Assembly (NCBI RefSeq): GCF_001184025.1
Contig: NZ_BBYG01000009.1
Span: forward strand, 62,001 to 126,000
Reading direction: 5' to 3'
DNA: 64,000 bases
Source of the DNA: Streptomyces maremycinicus
GTDB lineage: Bacteria > Actinomycetota > Actinomycetes > Streptomycetales > Streptomycetaceae
The notes beneath the pieces are model-generated. The model searched no databases, was not told the DNA's origin, and was given only the letters and a program-made list of their open reading frames with translations. Positions 45,959 to 52,775 of the stretch are shown here, piece after piece (the stretch's first letter is position 1; each line of letters starts with the position of its first letter). The position numbers and the translations under genes are program-made.

Positions 45959-47010
45959 GACTTGACCCAGTCGTCACGGTTGTCGGCGATCTTCGCCGGG
46001 TCCAGGGTCTCGGGGTCCTTCGCCTGCGGGCCGAACTGCGTGAACTCCGCCGGGACCGCGGCCCCCTTCCGCACCGGATAGACGAACATGTTGAGCGGCA
46101 TGTCCTGCTGGAACTCCGAGGTGAGCAGGAAGTCGAGCAGCGCCTTGCCGCCCTCGGGGTTGGCGGCGTTGCTCAGCAGGCCCGCGTACTCGACCTGGCG
46201 GAAGCAGGTGCCGGCGGAGACGCCGGTCGGGGCGGTGGCCGGCTTCGGGTCCCCGTAGATCACCTCGGCGGGCGGGGAGGAGGCGTACGAGACGACGAGC
46301 GGCCGGTCGGCGCCCGCCTTCTTCCCGCCCGCTGACCCGGAGAATTCCTCGTTGTAGGCCTGCTCCCAGCCGTCGACGACCTTCACGCCGTTGGCCTTGA
46401 GCTTCTTCCAGTAGTCCGCCCAGCCGTCGTCGCCGTACTTCGCGGCGGTCCCGAGGAGGAATCCCAGCCCAGGGGAGGATGTGGCGGCGTTCTCGGTGAC
46501 CAGCAGGTTCTTGTAGGCCGGCTTCAGCAGGTCGTCGAAGGAGGCGGGCGGGGTCAGCTTGTGCTCGCTGAAGTACGCCTTGTCGTAGTTGACGCAGATG
46601 TCACCGGTGTCGACGGGCGTGACCCGGTGCTCGTCCTGGTCGGCCCGGTACGCGGGCAGGACCTGGTCGGCGCCCTTCGCCTCGTACGACTGGAACAGCC
46701 CGTTGTCGAGGGCACGCGAAAGCAGCGTGTTGTCGACGCCGAAGAACACGTCGCCCTGCGGGTTGTCCTTGGTGAGGATGGCCTTGTTGACGGCCTGACC
46801 GGCGTCGCCGTCCTTGAGGACCTTCACCTGGTAGCCGGACTTCTTCTCGAAGTCCGCGAGCACGCTCTTGGACACGGCCCACGAGTCGTGGCTGACGAGG
46901 GTGACGGTCTTGGAGCCCGCCTGTGAACCGCCGTCGTCCGACGATCCGCAGGCGGACAGCGTGACGAGGCCGAGGCCGACGGCCGCGGCCACGAACGTCC
47001 TTGTGTGCAC
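45934..47010 (-). CDS. thiB: Thiamine-binding lipoprotein
   Basis: This 358-residue extracellular binding protein has an N-terminal signal with lipobox LSAC (Cys about 20), then the mature domain starting TVTLVSHDSWAVSK, a pattern typical of ThiB. GTG 47010 is chosen because a full AGGAGG lies 7 nt before it. It is the first gene after a TPP riboswitch and is followed by the permease and ATPase, so the operon imports thiamine or its phosphates when cellular TPP is low. Confidence 0.92.
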   Translation of the reverse strand: MHTRTFVAAAVGLGLVTLSACGSSDDGGSQAGSKTVTLVSHDSWAVSKSVLADFEKKSGYQVKVLKDGDAGQAVNKAILTKDNPQGDVFFGVDNTLLSRALDNGLFQSYEAKGADQVLPAYRADQDEHRVTPVDTGDICVNYDKAYFSEHKLTPPASFDDLLKPAYKNLLVTENAATSSPGLGFLLGTAAKYGDDGWADYWKKLKANGVKVVDGWEQAYNEEFSGSAGGKKAGADRPLVVSYASSPPAEVIYGDPKPATAPTGVSAGTCFRQVEYAGLLSNAANPEGGKALLDFLLTSEFQQDMPLNMFVYPVRKGAAVPAEFTQFGPQAKDPETLDPAKIADNRDDWVKSWTSLVLK

Positions 47011-47024
47011 TGGAATTCCTCCTG

Positions 47025-47093
47025 GGTTGACCAGGAAGAGACGCGGCCCTGCCCGGGCACTCGCGGAGGGTTCCGCCGGTGCCCGGGCAGGGC
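47025..47093 (-). promoter_or_regulatory. Expression-platform hairpins downstream of TPP riboswitch
   Basis: A perfect 15-bp stem (47079-47093 with 47046-47060, 18-nt loop) lies between the riboswitch and thiB. A smaller stem, TCCTGG-TCAAC-CCAGGA, contains the first bases of the thiB Shine-Dalgarno sequence. They could act as terminator and ribosome-binding-site sequestering structure. Confidence 0.65.
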
Positions 47094-47111
47094 GCAACAG
47101 CTTGAGTGATG

Positions 47112-47200
47112 ACCGAACTTCCTACCCAGAATGACCTGGGCAAGGTTCAGAGGGTCTGCGGACTCTCCCGCACTCTCAGCGCTGTGGCGCTCCCCTGTCG
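47112..47200 (-). ncRNA. TPP riboswitch (THI element)
   Basis: Read on the minus strand, the sequence has the conserved THI-box blocks in order: CAGGGGAGC, GCGCTGAGAGT, an optional P3a stem (GCGGGAGAGTCCGC), ACCCTCTGAACCT and GGTCATTCTGGGTAGGAA. It precedes thiB, so high TPP would shut off thiamine import. Confidence 0.95.
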
Positions 47201-47232
47201 GAATATGAAGATGTACTGATACCGAGGTCAGA

Positions 47233-48339
47233 CTACCGCTCGGTGGCCGCGAGCTGACCGCACGCCCCGTCGATCTCCTGACCACGGGTGTCCCGGACCG
47301 TGACCGGCACCCCGTGCGCGGCGATCGCCTCGACGAACGCCTTCTCGTCCTCGGGCCGCGACGCCGTCCACTTCGAACCCGGGGTCGGGTTGAGCGGGAT
47401 CAGGTTGACGTGCACGGGCTTGCCGCGCAGCAGCCGCCCGAGCCGGTCACCTCGCCAGGCCTGGTCGTTGATGTCGCGGATCAGCGCGTACTCGATGGAG
47501 AGCCGGCGCCCGGACCGCTCGGTGTACTCGAACCCGGCGTCCAGCACCTCACGCACCTTCCACCGCGTGTTCACGGGGACGAGGGTGTCGCGCAGCTCGT
47601 CGTCCGGCGCGTGCAGGGAGATCGCGAGCCGGCACTTGAAGCCCTCGTCGGAGAACCGGTGGATGGCGGGCACCAGCCCGACCGTCGACACGGTGATCCC
47701 CCGCTGCGAGAGCCCGAGCCCGTCCGGAGCCGGATCGGTGAGCGCGCGGATCGCGCCGACGACCCGCTTGTAGTTGGCGAGCGGTTCGCCCATCCCCATG
47801 AAGACGATGTTGGAGAGCCTGGCGGGGCCGCCGGGCACCTCACCGTCCCGCAGCGCCCGCATCCCGTCGACGATCTGGTGCACGATCTCGGCGGTGGACA
47901 GATTGCGGTCCAGCCCGGCCTGCCCGGTCGCGCAGAACGGACAGTTCATCCCGCACCCGGCCTGCGAACTGATGCACATGGTCACCCGGTCCGGGTAACG
48001 CATCAGCACCGACTCCACGAGCGTGCCGTCGAAGAGCCGCCACAGGGTCTTGCGGGTGTCCCCCTGGTCGGTCGACAGATGCCGCACGACCGACATCAGG
48101 TCCGGCAGCAGCGCCTCACGCAGCTTCTCGCGAGCACCGGCGGGGATGTCGGTCCACTCCGCCGGGTCGTGCGCGTACCGCGCGAAGTAGTGCTGCGACA
48201 GCTGCTTGGCACGGAAGGGCTTCTCCCCGATCTCCGCCACGACCTCCTTCCGCTCGGCGGGCGAGAGGTCGGCGAGATGCCGCGGCGGCTTCTTGGCTCC
48301 GCGGGGGGCTACGAAAGTGAGTTCTCCGGGTGCAGGCAT
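47233..48339 (-). CDS. rlmN: 23S rRNA (adenine2503-C2)/tRNA (adenine37-C2) methyltransferase RlmN
   Basis: This 368-residue radical SAM methyltransferase has its iron-sulfur cysteines at C129-x3-C133-x2-C136 (GCGMNCPFC), with GMGEP near residue 185 and the C-terminal [11 protein letters not shown] bearing the methyl-carrying cysteine. The start ATG 48339 gives [14 protein letters not shown]. The first codons and promoter belong to an integrated element: the boundary lies at codons 4-7, and a copy reading MPKPGEL sits at the other end of the element. RlmN therefore remains intact with a Lys3-to-Ala change and a borrowed promoter. Confidence 0.93.
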   Translation of the reverse strand: MPAPGELTFVAPRGAKKPPRHLADLSPAERKEVVAEIGEKPFRAKQLSQHYFARYAHDPAEWTDIPAGAREKLREALLPDLMSVVRHLSTDQGDTRKTLWRLFDGTLVESVLMRYPDRVTMCISSQAGCGMNCPFCATGQAGLDRNLSTAEIVHQIVDGMRALRDGEVPGGPARLSNIVFMGMGEPLANYKRVVGAIRALTDPAPDGLGLSQRGITVSTVGLVPAIHRFSDEGFKCRLAISLHAPDDELRDTLVPVNTRWKVREVLDAGFEYTERSGRRLSIEYALIRDINDQAWRGDRLGRLLRGKPVHVNLIPLNPTPGSKWTASRPEDEKAFVEAIAAHGVPVTVRDTRGQEIDGACGQLAATER

Positions 48340-48361
48340 AACACGTCCAGTGTGGCAGATC
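48320..48361. repeat. Attachment site at the rlmN end (attL)
   Basis: This 42-bp copy shares 32 positions without gaps with the copy at 59767-59808. Identical blocks are AGTTCTCCGGG, AGGCAT, CCAGTGT and GCAGATC. It contains the start codon (minus strand, 48337-48339) and probable -10 region of rlmN, so the element's half replaces the native gene start. Confidence 0.85.
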
Positions 48362-48680
48362 ATCTGCGGGGGCCCAGGCCAGAGCAGGGTGGGGGTGGTC
48401 ACCCGTGGGCGCTGACTGTCAGCGTTGGTCGGCTTCGGACGGCCCAGGGACGGCCCAGGGGGTTGAGTCGTGATCACTGCTCTGCAAGGACGAACGTGTT
48501 CGATCTTGGACACAGTTCGTCGCGACTGCTGGTCTAGCGGGTGAGCAACGAAGATCCGGCGTTCTCCGCGTTTGCCCTCTCTCGCCCCAGACGTCGCAGT
48601 ACGCTACGCACAGACACGGCAAAGCAACTACGTCAGGGCTTGAGCAGTTCGCGCTCTCGACGTCAGGTAAAGGGGGGCCC
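48362..48680. other. Left end of the AICE: arm repeat, dyad and cargo promoter region
   Basis: There is no gene. It holds a 7-bp dyad CGCTGAC-T-GTCAGCG (48410-48424), the 20-bp repeat shared with the right end (48438-48457), and the leader of the TIR-like gene with AAAGGGGGG before the ATG at 48681. Sequence turns from GC-rich to more balanced near 48470. Confidence 0.6.
48438..48457 (+). repeat. Integrase arm-type direct repeat, left copy
   Basis: GACGGCCCAGGGACGGCCCA is identical to 59676-59695. The internal 11-bp unit (ACGGCCCAGGG) is repeated. Lying 107 bp inside the core, it is a likely arm-binding site of the integrase in attP. Confidence 0.65.
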
Positions 48681-49121
48681 ATGGCTCGTCGCACTTTCTT
48701 CAGCTTCCACTATGAGCGTGATGTTTGGCGTTCAGCGGTAGTGCGGAAGAGTGCAGTCCTCAAGCCGGACATCTCTCCGGAGTTTATCGATGCATCCCTT
48801 TGGGAGGAGTCGAAACTCAAAGGAGATGACGCATTGCGCAAGCTCATCACTGACGCCCTCTACGGAACAACGGTCACCGCCGTACTCATTGGCGCTGAAA
48901 CGAGTAAGAGGCGCTGGGTTAAGTACGAGATTTCCCAGAGCATCGAGCGGGGAAACGGACTGTTCGGGATTTACATTCACAACATCCGCGATCAGTACGG
49001 CAACAGGGACAGTAAAGGCATCAATCCACTCGGCCCCGAATTCGCAACTTACGACTGGGTCAACGATGATGGGTACAATAACTTGAGCAAGTGGGTAGAG
49101 GCTGCTTATGACGAGAGGTAG
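48681..49121 (+). CDS. TIR-like domain protein (DUF1863, ThsB-type)
   Basis: This is a 146-residue stand-alone TIR-like protein. The N-terminus RRTFFSFHYERDVWR and the WEESKLKGDDALRKLI segment fit the DUF1863/ThsB group, and Glu83 in RRWVKYEISQSI corresponds to the catalytic glutamate position of TIR NAD-cleaving enzymes. In Thoeris systems ThsB-like proteins sense phage and make a cyclic ADP-ribose signal; no ThsA partner is present here. The start has AAAGGGGGG upstream. The gene is much less GC-rich than its surroundings. It is coupled to the HIT gene by a 2-bp gap. Confidence 0.82.
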   Translation: MARRTFFSFHYERDVWRSAVVRKSAVLKPDISPEFIDASLWEESKLKGDDALRKLITDALYGTTVTAVLIGAETSKRRWVKYEISQSIERGNGLFGIYIHNIRDQYGNRDSKGINPLGPEFATYDWVNDDGYNNLSKWVEAAYDER

Positions 49122-49123
49122 TC

Positions 49124-49552
49124 GTGCAGGAATGTGATTTTTGCGCCATCGGCGCGGGAGAAGCGCCAGCAATCGTTGTCTGGGAGGACGAGGAGAACCT
49201 GGCGTTTTTCCCGCGCCGCCCTGCGGTTGTCGGCCACACTCTGATAATCCCAAAACAGCACTACGACGACCTCTTCGAGCTGCCTGATCCGGCAGTAGCC
49301 AGCCTCACACAGGCAGTCGCCAGAGTCGGTCGAGGCCTGCGGCGGGCTTTGAGCCCAGACGGCATGAACCTCATCAATTCAACCGGCAAGGCAGCTACCC
49401 AGTCAGTTTTCCATGTTCACATGCACCTTGTTCCCCGATGGACCGGTGACCGGTTCGGCGACATCTGGCCTCCGAGTGAGCCCTGGGCAGGTGAAGTGAA
49501 AGCAGAGGTCGCCGATATGGTGAGGCAGGAACTCAACCCTTCGCGACCCTGA
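49124..49552 (+). CDS. HIT-family nucleotide hydrolase/transferase
   Basis: This is a 142-residue histidine-triad protein. An N-terminal C4-x2-C7 pair (CDFC) is followed by the catalytic H97-V-H99-M-H101 with GKAATQSVFHVHMHLVPR. HIT enzymes hydrolyse nucleotide conjugates such as AMP-X or Ap4A. GTG 49124 follows the TIR stop by 2 bp with GAGAGG just before it, so both are translated from one message. This pairing suggests the HIT protein processes or clears a nucleotide product made by the TIR protein; that is inference. Its 3' end overlaps the convergent membrane gene by 20 nt. Confidence 0.88.
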   Translation: MQECDFCAIGAGEAPAIVVWEDEENLAFFPRRPAVVGHTLIIPKQHYDDLFELPDPAVASLTQAVARVGRGLRRALSPDGMNLINSTGKAATQSVFHVHMHLVPRWTGDRFGDIWPPSEPWAGEVKAEVADMVRQELNPSRP

Positions 49553-49979
49553 TTATTCCACCTACAATAAAAGCCATATCAACTAGAGCTAGAGTGCCGT
49601 AAAAGTTGACCATGGTATGTGATCGAATCACCTTACTCCAAGGCACAACGGCGTGATAAGGCTGAACATTCATTGAAAAAAGTTCGACTGGAACCGCAGG
49701 CCTCCTAACATCGTCATAGAGCTTGCGGAATAGCCTTTCCTGTCGGAGAAAATAACTATCGAGCAGCCAAAACCCGGCAATTGGAATACTTCCGGCGGCG
49801 GCAATTTTCCAGCCAGGATTATTTGCTGAAATTCCAAAGAAGACTCCAGCAACGGTCATCGTCCACCCCTTAATCAGGAATGATCCGTTGCCTAGTCGAG
49901 CGACTATCGCTTGAATAAACTCAAGGTGCTTGATCTCTTCCTGGGTAACGGAAGGATTGGTGGAGCTACCTGATGACAC
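49533..49979 (-). CDS. Small multi-span membrane protein (RipA-like octameric membrane protein family?)
   Basis: This 148-residue protein has a charged N-terminal helix (EEIKHLEFIQAIVARLG), two close hydrophobic helices (about 33-52 and 59-77), a polar region ending in LRQERLFRKLYDDVR, and a third helix at about 126-145. The pattern HLEFIQ...NGSFLIKGW...FWLLDSYFLRQERLFR resembles a family I recall as RipA-type octameric membrane proteins, often in defence-rich accessory DNA. GTG 49979 has GGGGA upstream. It converges with the TIR-HIT pair and shares its lower GC. A membrane effector role is a hypothesis. Confidence 0.75.
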   Translation of the reverse strand: MSSGSSTNPSVTQEEIKHLEFIQAIVARLGNGSFLIKGWTMTVAGVFFGISANNPGWKIAAAGSIPIAGFWLLDSYFLRQERLFRKLYDDVRRPAVPVELFSMNVQPYHAVVPWSKVIRSHTMVNFYGTLALVDMAFIVGGIIRVAKG

Positions 49980-50079
49980 GTGGTCCCCTGATTGGCGCCG
50001 AGGCTTCGAAGGTCAATAAATAGCCCATCAGAGCTTCGATACACAAGTGCACCAGACCGCAGAAAGCAGGCCATACCAG

Positions 50080-50252
50080 GGCGGCGGAGCGGCTTTGGGC
50101 TGGAGCTGCTTTGGGGCGAGTGATCATGGCCCCGTAAGCTTCCGGCGAGTCGGGCAGTCTGTGGACCTGCCCGTTAAAGCACGACGTTGGGGCCATGATC
50201 TTAGAGGCTCGCCCCAAAGTGGCTGCCTAAAGCCGTGGAGCCGACCGCCCCA
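50080..50252. repeat. Nested palindrome (cruciform) of about 170 bp
   Basis: Several arms fold on one centre: GGGCGG with CCGCCC (outer), GGCTTTGGGC (50091-50100) with GCCTAAAGCC (50225-50234), CTTTGGGGCGAG (50109-50120) with CTCGCCCCAAAG (50208-50219), GATCATGGCCCC (50122-50133) with GGGGCCATGATC (50189-50200), and an inner CGGGCAG/CTGCCCG. No coding potential is seen. Candidates are a single-strand origin, a MITE-like remnant or a structured RNA. The rest of the 49980-50475 gap is GC-rich without genes. Confidence 0.75.
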
Positions 50253-50475
50253 GCCACAGAGGGTGTCTCCCCACCTATGCCCGCAGCCGCCGAGCGCGCC
50301 GCCGGGCGCGGCCAGCCGGGGCGCAGACAGGAGGCAGGCCGCGCCGCAGAGGCGGCGCGCGCCCGCGCCGTGCGCGGGCCTTGATGATGTAGGGAAAGTT
50401 CTACCGCGCTCGTGATCACGAACCGCTCGATCGAGGCCTGTCGGCTCCGTGCTCGTCTCGGCTACCGTTCCAACC

Positions 50476-51036
50476 ATGCCTTCTGCACTGGACACTCCCC
50501 AAGGGGCTGCGGACCTCGCCGAGTCCCTGTTGCCTCCGCTCGGGAACCGCTGGCTGCACACCCAGGCCGTGGCCGCTAGGGCGCAAGAGATCGCCGGGGC
50601 TGTGTCTGAGGCTGATCGGGATCTCCTCGTCGCCGCCGCGTGGCTGCACGACATCGGCTACGCCCCCGAGCTGCGTGACACCGGCTTCCATCCCATCGAT
50701 GGCGCGCGTCATCTGGAAACGCTGGGTGCGCCGGCACGTCTCGTACGGCTGGTCGCCCATCACTCCGGTGCCGTGTACGAGGCGGAGCAACGCGGCCTCT
50801 CGGCGGAGCTGGCCGTCTACGAGCGGGAAGACTCTCCGGTCCTGGACGCCCTGATCATGGCCGACATGACGACGGGCCCCGCGGGGCAGTCCTTCGACTT
50901 CGACACCCGCATTGACGAGATCCTCGTCCGTTACGAAGTGGGCAGCGAAGTGCACAACGCGATCAGCAAGGCGCGGCCGTACCTCAAGGGGGCTGTCGAG
51001 CGGACGCGTGCCCGCCTGGTTCATCAGCCGATGTAG
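50476..51036 (+). CDS. HD-domain phosphohydrolase of AICE control module
   Basis: This 186-residue metal-dependent phosphohydrolase has the residues H28, H58-D59 (AWLHDIGYAPEL) and H95-H96 (VAHHSGA) typical of the HD superfamily. ATG 50476 is chosen because TACCGT ends 7 nt upstream as a leaderless -10 candidate. HD proteins of this kind sit beside Nudix and regulator genes in many AICEs and may hydrolyse nucleotides. Its last 13 nt overlap the end of the convergent Nudix gene. Confidence 0.85.
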   Translation: MPSALDTPQGAADLAESLLPPLGNRWLHTQAVAARAQEIAGAVSEADRDLLVAAAWLHDIGYAPELRDTGFHPIDGARHLETLGAPARLVRLVAHHSGAVYEAEQRGLSAELAVYEREDSPVLDALIMADMTTGPAGQSFDFDTRIDEILVRYEVGSEVHNAISKARPYLKGAVERTRARLVHQPM

Positions 51037-51494
51037 GGCTCTGCCCGGCCGGCCAACCCGTGCTCGATCCGCATTCGCATGGACGGGTGGATGTTCAGCT
51101 CGTCCAGCCTGCTCGGGTCGACGAACGCCACTTCCTTGCTCTCGCTGCTGGTCCGCAGCTCACCCCCGGTGATCCGAGCCGTGAAGCAGATCGAGAACTG
51201 CTGACGCACTTCGCCGTCGTCGTAGGCCATGACGTGGCCGGGGTCGGTGTAGAGACCGACCAGGCCTGTCACCTCGACGTCGAAGCCGGTCTCTTCCTTG
51301 GTCTCGCGCACCGCCGCATCCGCGACCGACTCGCCGACGTCGACGCCGCCACCCGGCAGGGCCCACAGGTTGTTGTCGGTCTTGTGGATGAGCAGGACCT
51401 CTCCAGCCTCGTTGCGCGCAACGGCGGTGACCGAGGGGACGATGCTGTTCGCCTTCGGGGCGTTCGGATCGTTGATGTAGTCGACGCGGGCCAT
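51024..51494 (-). CDS. Nudix hydrolase of AICE control module
   Basis: This 156-residue protein has a complete Nudix box at residues 49-71 (GGVDVGESVADAAVRETKEE with TG following), giving the metal-binding REx2EE pattern, so a nucleotide pyrophosphatase activity is expected. It sits between the HD gene and the XRE regulator, a grouping seen in AICEs where Nudix-type proteins influence element excision or transfer. GGAGG is very close to the ATG at 51494; a slightly later start is possible. Confidence 0.88.
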   Translation of the reverse strand: MARVDYINDPNAPKANSIVPSVTAVARNEAGEVLLIHKTDNNLWALPGGGVDVGESVADAAVRETKEETGFDVEVTGLVGLYTDPGHVMAYDDGEVRQQFSICFTARITGGELRTSSESKEVAFVDPSRLDELNIHPSMRMRIEHGLAGRAEPYIG

Positions 51495-51528
51495 GCCTCC
51501 AGCCTCGCACGGCAGGCCCGCAGTTGGA

Positions 51529-52260
51529 CTACGCGGGCCGCCCGCGCTCCCATGTGTAGTCGAAGCTCCGCATGTAGTGCCGGAACGTTCGGGCGCCCGG
51601 GATATAGCGGAAGTGCAGTACCGGGTTCTGTCCGGCGGGAGCTCCGAGCACGTGCGGGTTCACCAACACGTCGTCGTCGAACCGGTAGATCGAGTTGTAG
51701 AGGATCGTGTCGTGCAGCCGGACCTCCACGCCCGGGGTCTTCATCGCCGGTTCGAGGTAGCGCCGCGTGATCCGGGCGCGGGCTGCCAGGTCATCCCCTA
51801 TGCCTTCCTCTTCGCCGCGCTGCCGGACCATCTCCGAGTCAGGGTCGCCGAGGAGGACGCGAACCTGGGCCCCGGCCTTGGCCTTGTCCGCCAGCTCGTA
51901 CGGCAAGTCGGGGTGGTTGTCGAAGAGGAACAGCCCCGCGTACACGAGGATGTCCACCTGGTCGGTCGCCTTCTCGATGAGCGATGACCACAGCGCGGCC
52001 GGCACCGCGCCCCGGTGCGGGTAGTACGTGATCAGCTCTGACGTGCTCGCCGTCTCGGCCTGCTTCTCGACGGCAGGCCACAGGTAGACCTCGTCGACGC
52101 CGAGGTAGCTCGCGGCCTTCCAGCGGTGCCCCCGGTGCGGAGTGCGATCGGTCGTGATCCAGCGCTCCACGCTCTTGGGGTCGACCCCGACGTGCTGAGC
52201 CACGGACTGGATGGTCTCGCCCTTCGCCGAAATCGCCGCGCGCAGACGCTCGTTCGCCAT
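51529..52260 (-). CDS. XRE-type regulator with C-terminal PLD-like (DUF5919) domain
   Basis: This is a 243-residue protein. The N-terminal helix-turn-helix (about 1-60: GETIQSVAQHVGVDPKSVERW) is followed by a C-terminal domain (about 80-240) with VDILVYAGLFLFDNHPDLP and AGAQVRVLLGDPDSE, similar to the phospholipase-D-like DUF5919. Such proteins occur as putative regulators in AICEs. It diverges from the transfer operon across an intergenic region with repeated ACGTCC half-sites, so it is probably the element's repressor or activator. The catalytic HKD of real phospholipase D is not visible. Confidence 0.85.
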   Translation of the reverse strand: MANERLRAAISAKGETIQSVAQHVGVDPKSVERWITTDRTPHRGHRWKAASYLGVDEVYLWPAVEKQAETASTSELITYYPHRGAVPAALWSSLIEKATDQVDILVYAGLFLFDNHPDLPYELADKAKAGAQVRVLLGDPDSEMVRQRGEEEGIGDDLAARARITRRYLEPAMKTPGVEVRLHDTILYNSIYRFDDDVLVNPHVLGAPAGQNPVLHFRYIPGARTFRHYMRSFDYTWERGRPA

Positions 52261-52275
52261 GGCATGCCCTTCCTC

Positions 52276-52344
52276 GGACGCTTCAGGGACGTTTTGACGA
52301 TAACTCAGACGTCCCTAAACGTCCATACGGACCGTGATGCGTCC
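52276..52344. promoter_or_regulatory. Operator region with ACGTCC half-sites
   Basis: The inverted pair AGGGACGT (52285-52292) and ACGTCCCT (52309-52316) is accompanied by further GGACG, ACGTCC and GCGTCC half-sites between 52276 and 52344. They lie between the XRE regulator and the transfer operon and are probable binding sites for the regulator. Confidence 0.6.
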
Positions 52345-52416
52345 ACCCCCTCTCGCGGTCTCCTGATCTCACCGACGGGAGTCGGTCAACAGACCACTAC
52401 AGCAGGAGACAAGACG

Positions 52417-52773
52417 ATGCGTCAGATCCCAGTGGACACCTCCGCCGCGACCGTGATGGTCGCCAAGACTCCGCAGCCCAAGGTGAAGGACCGCCGTACG
52501 GGCGAGATCGCCACCGACATGGAGACCGGCGCGAACATGATGACCGTGGACGTGATGTTCGCGGCGAACGACGAGGTGGAGATCCTGTCCATCGCGGTCC
52601 CGGAGCCGGGCATCTCCGGTGAGCTGGCCATGGGTACCCCGGTCGCGCTCACGGGGCTGGTCGCCCGGCCGTGGGAGAACGACTTCAACGGTCAGAAGCG
52701 GCACGGGATCGCCTTCCGCGCGGTCGCCGTCACCTCGCTGGTCGCCGCTGCCGCGCAGTCCAAGGCGGCCTGA
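52417..52773 (+). CDS. Small AICE-conserved protein of unknown function
   Basis: This is a 118-residue soluble protein (start MRQIPVDTSAATVMVAKTPQ) with a good AGGAG 8 nt upstream. It has a compact beta-rich pattern with VDVMFAANDEVEILSIAVPEP in the middle and GQKRHGIAFRAVAV near the end. Equivalent genes stand directly before the TraB-type gene in Streptomyces integrative plasmids and are often labelled regulatory or SCO3933-like; I cannot assign a function. It is first in the transfer operon, ending 2 bp before the translocase start. Confidence 0.8.
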   Translation: MRQIPVDTSAATVMVAKTPQPKVKDRRTGEIATDMETGANMMTVDVMFAANDEVEILSIAVPEPGISGELAMGTPVALTGLVARPWENDFNGQKRHGIAFRAVAVTSLVAAAAQSKAA

Positions 52774-52775
52774 TC

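Noticed and set aside
48541..48741. 66-codon plus-strand frame before the TIR-like gene
   Set aside because: It overlaps the real gene's start in another frame, has no ribosome-binding site and no recognisable pattern.
50047..50415. 122-codon open frame over the palindrome
   Set aside because: No start signal, low-complexity product, and the sequence is explained by nested inverted repeats.
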